From Chrysomallon squamiferum (taxonomy: Eukaryota > Mollusca > Gastropoda > Neomphalida > Peltospiridae): 64,000 nucleotides of DNA. The position numbers were made by a program, and so were the translations under genes. Every line of letters starts with the position of its first letter. Position 1 is the first letter of the stretch. Below are positions 60,801-64,000 of this stretch, one piece after another. The notes below the pieces were generated by a model. That model ran no database searches and was not told where the DNA came from. It saw only the letters and a list, made by a program, of their open reading frames with translations. The stretch lies in contig CM022676.1 in NCBI GenBank assembly GCA_012295275.1, positions 9,928,086 through 9,992,085 on the forward strand, written 5' to 3'.

Positions 60801-62759
60801 AGATTGGCAAGCACCAGGACATTCCCCTTCTACTTTCAAAAGAAAACTGGAACATGTTTTGGAAATCAAATGAAGATCCAGATCATCGTCTATTTGTTAC
60901 TGATGACAGCTGTCTTTTTCTGCATCTGACATATCTGAAAAAACTTTTCAGATTCCTCATATAATGAATCATTAACTGTCGTTGTATGTGATCAATTGAA
61001 AGGCCCTGTTGTAAAATTGCAGACAGTTTGGGTCACTTGTGAAAAGTTACACAGTGAGACATTGTCATCAAAACATCTAAGTGGCCAGTGAAGCAGGCTT
61101 CCTTTCACCACTATCAAACCAAGAACCATATGATCACTGTCCAAAAGGTCTTCCAGTGGGTGTTTTTAATCAGTGAGCTGTGGCTGAACATCCGGACAAA
61201 CATGCTGAAAATGTGAGAACACCACTGTCAAAGGCAGTTGTGCAATTTGTTACGCCAATCTACATTCAACCTGGTGATAAAGATCTTACGTTGCTGTCTG
61301 AAGGTGAAAACCAAAAGACAGAAGATTTAAGAGTGGACAGTGGGGGTTGCAGTGGCAGTGAGTGAATTCAATGAGGGGTGTTAACAACACAGCAGCAGCA
61401 ATGGGTTTACAAATGTGGGTGGTGCTGCTATGAAGCTAACCCATACAAAGGATTCTGAATGAAACCACATGATGATGACGATGATGGAAAGACAGTCTGC
61501 TGTAATCCAAAAAAGTCTGGGAAATTTGAAAAGGATTCAGCAACAGGAAATGCTTGCTGCAGCTGGAGAATTTTAAATGTGAATATATGATAATAACTTT
61601 CAAGTGACAAATGTGAACTAACTATTGTTGGACTGCACATAATATAACAGTAATGTGTATTAATTTTTTTTTTTTTTTTTTTTTTTATTAAATGTTAAAG
61701 GTTTTTTTAAAAAGGAAATACATACACACAGTTATCATAATAATTATACATAATATGGAAATAAGTGGAAATATAGTTATAAAACATCTGCTATTTTCTC
61801 ACATTTAATTTTTTGTGTTGCATGAAAACTATTTGCACTAGAGAACCCAGATTTGGAATATATATTTTTAGAAACAAATACTACAAAATGACAGAAAGAA
61901 TATCTTTAAAAAAATTAACTATTCTTTTGATATATCCTTTATAATATGTCTACTATGACAAAACAGGAGTGAAAAGGGTAAAAATAAAAAAATAAAATTG
62001 TTTGAAACATTAAAAAAGGCTAATTTCTTTCTGTTATGTTGTAGAAATAAGTCTGCAATGAATCTCTGCAGTTTGACTAATATAAATATATAGGTTTGGG
62101 TGGAGAGGTTTGTGAAATTGGGTACTATAACATTTTAAAAAGCCAAAAATAAAAGTAACTATCTGTCATAAAAATAAATAAATTAGTACTAGTTTTTTAT
62201 GGTAACAAATGGGGATTATTTCCACCAAGTTTCAATTCTAACGCATAAGAAAATAATGATTTTTGGATTCTTGCCACACATGTCCCATTAAGTTATGGCA
62301 TTTATGTGTTTTACTGTGTGGTGATTATCTCTTTATGTCTGCACAAATCATTTTGATATTTTCCTCATGTTTGCAGAACTATATCATTAGGCAGAATACA
62401 AAAAAATTATAATCTGCTCTCTAGATGGTATTTTCAGGCTTTTAAATCTGACAACATTGATCGTCAGAAACGGAATGAAACACTTTTATCATTTTAACTT
62501 TGAAGTATTTATTTTATTTTCATGAGTTGACACTGAAAATGTACAATATTTTTCAGAGTTACCTTGGGATGAACCAACATATGGCTGTCAAGAATACTGT
62601 GATTGGAAAGATTGTAAAATAACACTTACTCCTTGGAAGAAAATCGATAATCTGGCATTGTGTACGTATAGGTTTTCTATCTAAAATCATAATTCAATAG
62701 ACATAAATTATCATTAAATATTAATTTATTATATAGAAAATGGATTATTTGAAGAAGAT

Positions 62760-62796
<37 letters not shown>

Positions 62797-63542
62797 GGTT
62801 GAGTGAATGAATGGAATGTTTATATGTGCGCATATATATGCATGCATCCTTATTCCTGTATTTATAATATTTATAATATGTATGTAGTGCCATTGCCTAA
62901 TTATTAGTTGTATACACAAATATCATTAATAATTGAAAGTGAAAAGCAATGATTGTTATTGTTGATAGTATTGATCTGCACCATCTTGTAAATAAATATA
63001 TATTCAATTTTATTAACAGCTCTTTTAAGAAAGATGTTAATGGAGAATTGTACCAAGCGTTCAACCATTGACCAGATTAAAAAACATCAGTGGTTTAACA
63101 AGAGCTTCCTTAAACGAAGAAGTAATCATTTATTTTCATTTGTTCTTTAAGCAGACAAAAATGTGCAGAATTCACATTATTAATATAAATTGTAAAAAAG
63201 AAGAAAGAATTTTACAACAGAAGAATAAAAAGGCAGTTTAAAATAAGTCAGTATTAAGTAGTATTAAGATTAATCATCTTTATTTATTTACCTTGTTTTC
63301 ATAAATCATTATCATTTTACTCAAAAAACTTAAGAATATCTTGAAAAAACTAAAACAATGATTTACTGTAAATGGTGAAATAGGATAAAAACAAATAAAG
63401 AACAATAGATTTGTAACAGATATTATTTTAAAACAGGTTTTGGTCGATTTCCTTCAAGTTCTCCAACTGATTCTCCGACAGGGACTGGACCTTTTAAAAG
63501 ACATTGCTCAAGATATGAGTCGAGTCCTGGGTCATCTCCAGG
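54146..63542 (+). CDS. CHEK1: CHEK1, checkpoint kinase 1 (5' part, nine coding exons)
   Basis: CHK1 is the serine/threonine kinase activated by ATR during replication stress; it phosphorylates CDC25 phosphatases to stop the cell cycle. Coding exons: 54146-54210, 56030-56129, 56564-56687, 56892-56956, 57279-57348, 58648-58836, 62557-62661, 63020-63121 and 63437-63542. All have GT-AG introns and keep frame. Together they encode 308 residues plus two bases of the next codon. The kinase domain is complete: glycine loop GEGAYGEV (16-23), VAVK Lys38, Glu55, hinge [21 protein letters not shown] with Asp130, DFG Asp148, GTVPYVAPE and DIWSCGVIL. The key residues fall at the same numbers as in human CHK1. 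Exon 9 begins the Ser/Pro-rich linker. The SQ-cluster and C-terminal KA1-like domain lie beyond the window. The start ATG is set by alignment to the family N-terminus. Nothing suggests inactivation. Confidence 0.97.
56030..56129 (+). CDS. CHEK1: CHEK1 coding exon 2
   Basis: Residues 22-55: ATP-site Lys38 in AVAVK, and helix C ending at Glu55. Acceptor TTATTTCAG, donor GTATGA; phase 0 at its end. Confidence 0.95.
56564..56687 (+). CDS. CHEK1: CHEK1 coding exon 3
   Basis: Residues 56-96 plus one base: HIIKFYG, hinge and GGELFDRI. Acceptor TTTTCAG. The donor GTTGGT is weak but required by frame and family alignment; reading through gives a stop within the intron. Confidence 0.95.
56892..56956 (+). 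CDS. CHEK1: CHEK1 coding exon 4
   Basis: Residues 97-118, the helix D/E region ([12 protein letters not shown]). Acceptor TTTCTCAG, donor GTAAGT. Confidence 0.94.
57279..57348 (+). CDS. CHEK1: CHEK1 coding exon 5
   Basis: Residues 119-141 plus one base: the catalytic loop [11 protein letters not shown] with Asp130. Acceptor TTCTCTCAG, donor GTAATT. Confidence 0.96.
58648..58836 (+). CDS. CHEK1: CHEK1 coding exon 6
   Basis: Residues 142-204 plus one base: DFG (148-150), activation loop, [11 protein letters not shown] and DIWSCGVIL. Acceptor TTTTTCAG, donor GTGAGT. Confidence 0.96.
58837..62556 (+). other. Large CHEK1 intron 6
   Basis: A 3.7-kb intron, much the longest among those between coding exons that are fully in view. 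It is AT-rich with poly-T at 61666-61687 and contains a coding-like but broken stretch (60640-61575) on the plus strand. No intact gene lies inside. Confidence 0.8.
60640..61575 (+). pseudogene. Decayed coding-like fragment in CHEK1 intron 6
   Basis: The block is less AT-rich than the intron around it. Protein-like segments appear in turn in different plus-strand frames: a Lys/Glu-rich stretch at 60658-60870, a segment around 60860-60960, a 61-codon frame at 61180-61365 containing VTPIYIQPG, then a Cys-containing stretch and an Asp run (61455-61500). Stops and frame changes break it repeatedly and no introns are needed, which would fit a dead retrocopy or a transposon remnant. I cannot name the parent gene. 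Confidence 0.3.
62557..62661 (+). CDS. CHEK1: CHEK1 coding exon 7
   Basis: Residues 205-239 plus one base: ELPWDEP..GCQEY.DWK and TPWKKID, hallmark CHK1 strings. Acceptor TTTTTCAG, donor GTACGT. Confidence 0.96.
63020..63121 (+). CDS. CHEK1: CHEK1 coding exon 8
   Basis: Residues 240-273 plus one base: end of the kinase domain ([22 protein letters not shown]). Acceptor TTAACAG, donor GTAATC. Confidence 0.95.
63437..63542 (+). CDS. CHEK1: CHEK1 coding exon 9
   Basis: Residues 274-308, a Ser/Pro-rich linker after the kinase domain ([15 protein letters not shown]). Acceptor AAACAG, donor GTAAAT at 63543. The rest of the gene is off the right edge, since the regulatory domain is not encoded in 63543-64000. 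Confidence 0.85.
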
Positions 63543-64000
63543 GTAAATATTTTCAACTTTGGTTTGTAAATTTCACATGTGTTCTTTTAATTTCTTAATT
63601 TTTTTTATTACAGCTAAGAAAGGAATGCTAATATATAGTTTAATTTATTTTCAAATTTATCATATTCTTGAATATGTAATATTACAGTTATATCAGTGTT
63701 TTTTTTTTTTTTTTCATTCCTGTCATGTTCTTGAACTTTCAGAGAAGTGAATGCATTCAAATTACCAGTTAATTATATCAAGTATTAAAATACTGAAAAG
63801 TAAATTTGAACTATTTATCACATTATTTGTGACACTGCCTGTCAAAATCAATAATAAAAAGAAAATTTTCTGAAAATGTTTGTTAAAAAATCAATAATGG
63901 TAGTACTACAGACAGTTATATTCTGAAAAAATAAACAAACAACAGTCATAACTATTTAGGTTTTAGATATCCTGTTCTTTATAATTTAATTTAGAAAAAG
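63543..64000 (+). other. Start of CHEK1 intron 9
   Basis: AT-rich intron sequence with a poly-T run (63700-63714). No further exon was recognised before the window ends. Confidence 0.7.

Overview
The window is animal nuclear DNA. It is very AT-rich, genes are sparse and split by GT-AG introns, and TATA boxes and AATAAA signals are present. Microsatellites, homopolymers and old degenerate tandem repeats fill most of the space. The CHEK1 orthologue is metazoan in sequence. The repeat content and the secreted low-complexity proteins would suit a lophotrochozoan, perhaps a mollusc, but nothing here proves the phylum.

Layout. 1-2.8 kb is a relatively unique, CpG-containing block with CRE (TGACGTCA) and CACGTG sites and a possible non-coding first exon ending at 2771. 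2.8-38 kb has no convincing coding exon. It holds a pogo/Tigger-like element (4182-4706), a 114-bp (AG)n tract, two large hairpin-forming inverted repeats (952-1076 and 7921-8178), about ten families of degenerate tandem repeat, a 69-bp minisatellite and a possible non-coding exon at 26226-26314. These sequences may be a long 5' UTR intron of the gene at 38 kb. 37983-39747 is an intronless-looking cell-surface leucine-rich-repeat gene, interrupted by one extra A. Its last codons lie in the first copy of a tandem repeat that runs on to about 41.2 kb.

43.0-48.5 kb holds a head-to-head pair of small secreted-protein genes. The minus-strand gene encodes a block-charged repetitive protein: acidic 15-residue repeats, then NPF-x-RP repeats, then a basic aromatic tail. 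The plus-strand gene encodes a 97-residue relative. Both have a TATA box about 40 bp before the ATG, a single coding exon, a splice donor within 25 nt after the stop codon, and a short last exon with AATAAA. A hAT-like transposon sits in the 3' UTR intron of the plus-strand gene.

53.2-63.5 kb is the 5' part of CHEK1, the DNA-damage checkpoint kinase. A perfect E2F site precedes a first exon that carries an upstream ORF. Nine coding exons follow, covering the whole kinase domain. The gene runs off the right edge before its C-terminal regulatory domain.

The strongest leads are the divergent secreted pair with shared architecture, the CHEK1 leader with two upstream ORFs and an inverted-repeat pair around its first exon, and the tandem repeat that includes the end of the LRR gene. 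Two of the gene models contain single-base breaks. These could be assembly errors or real lesions, and read data are needed to decide.
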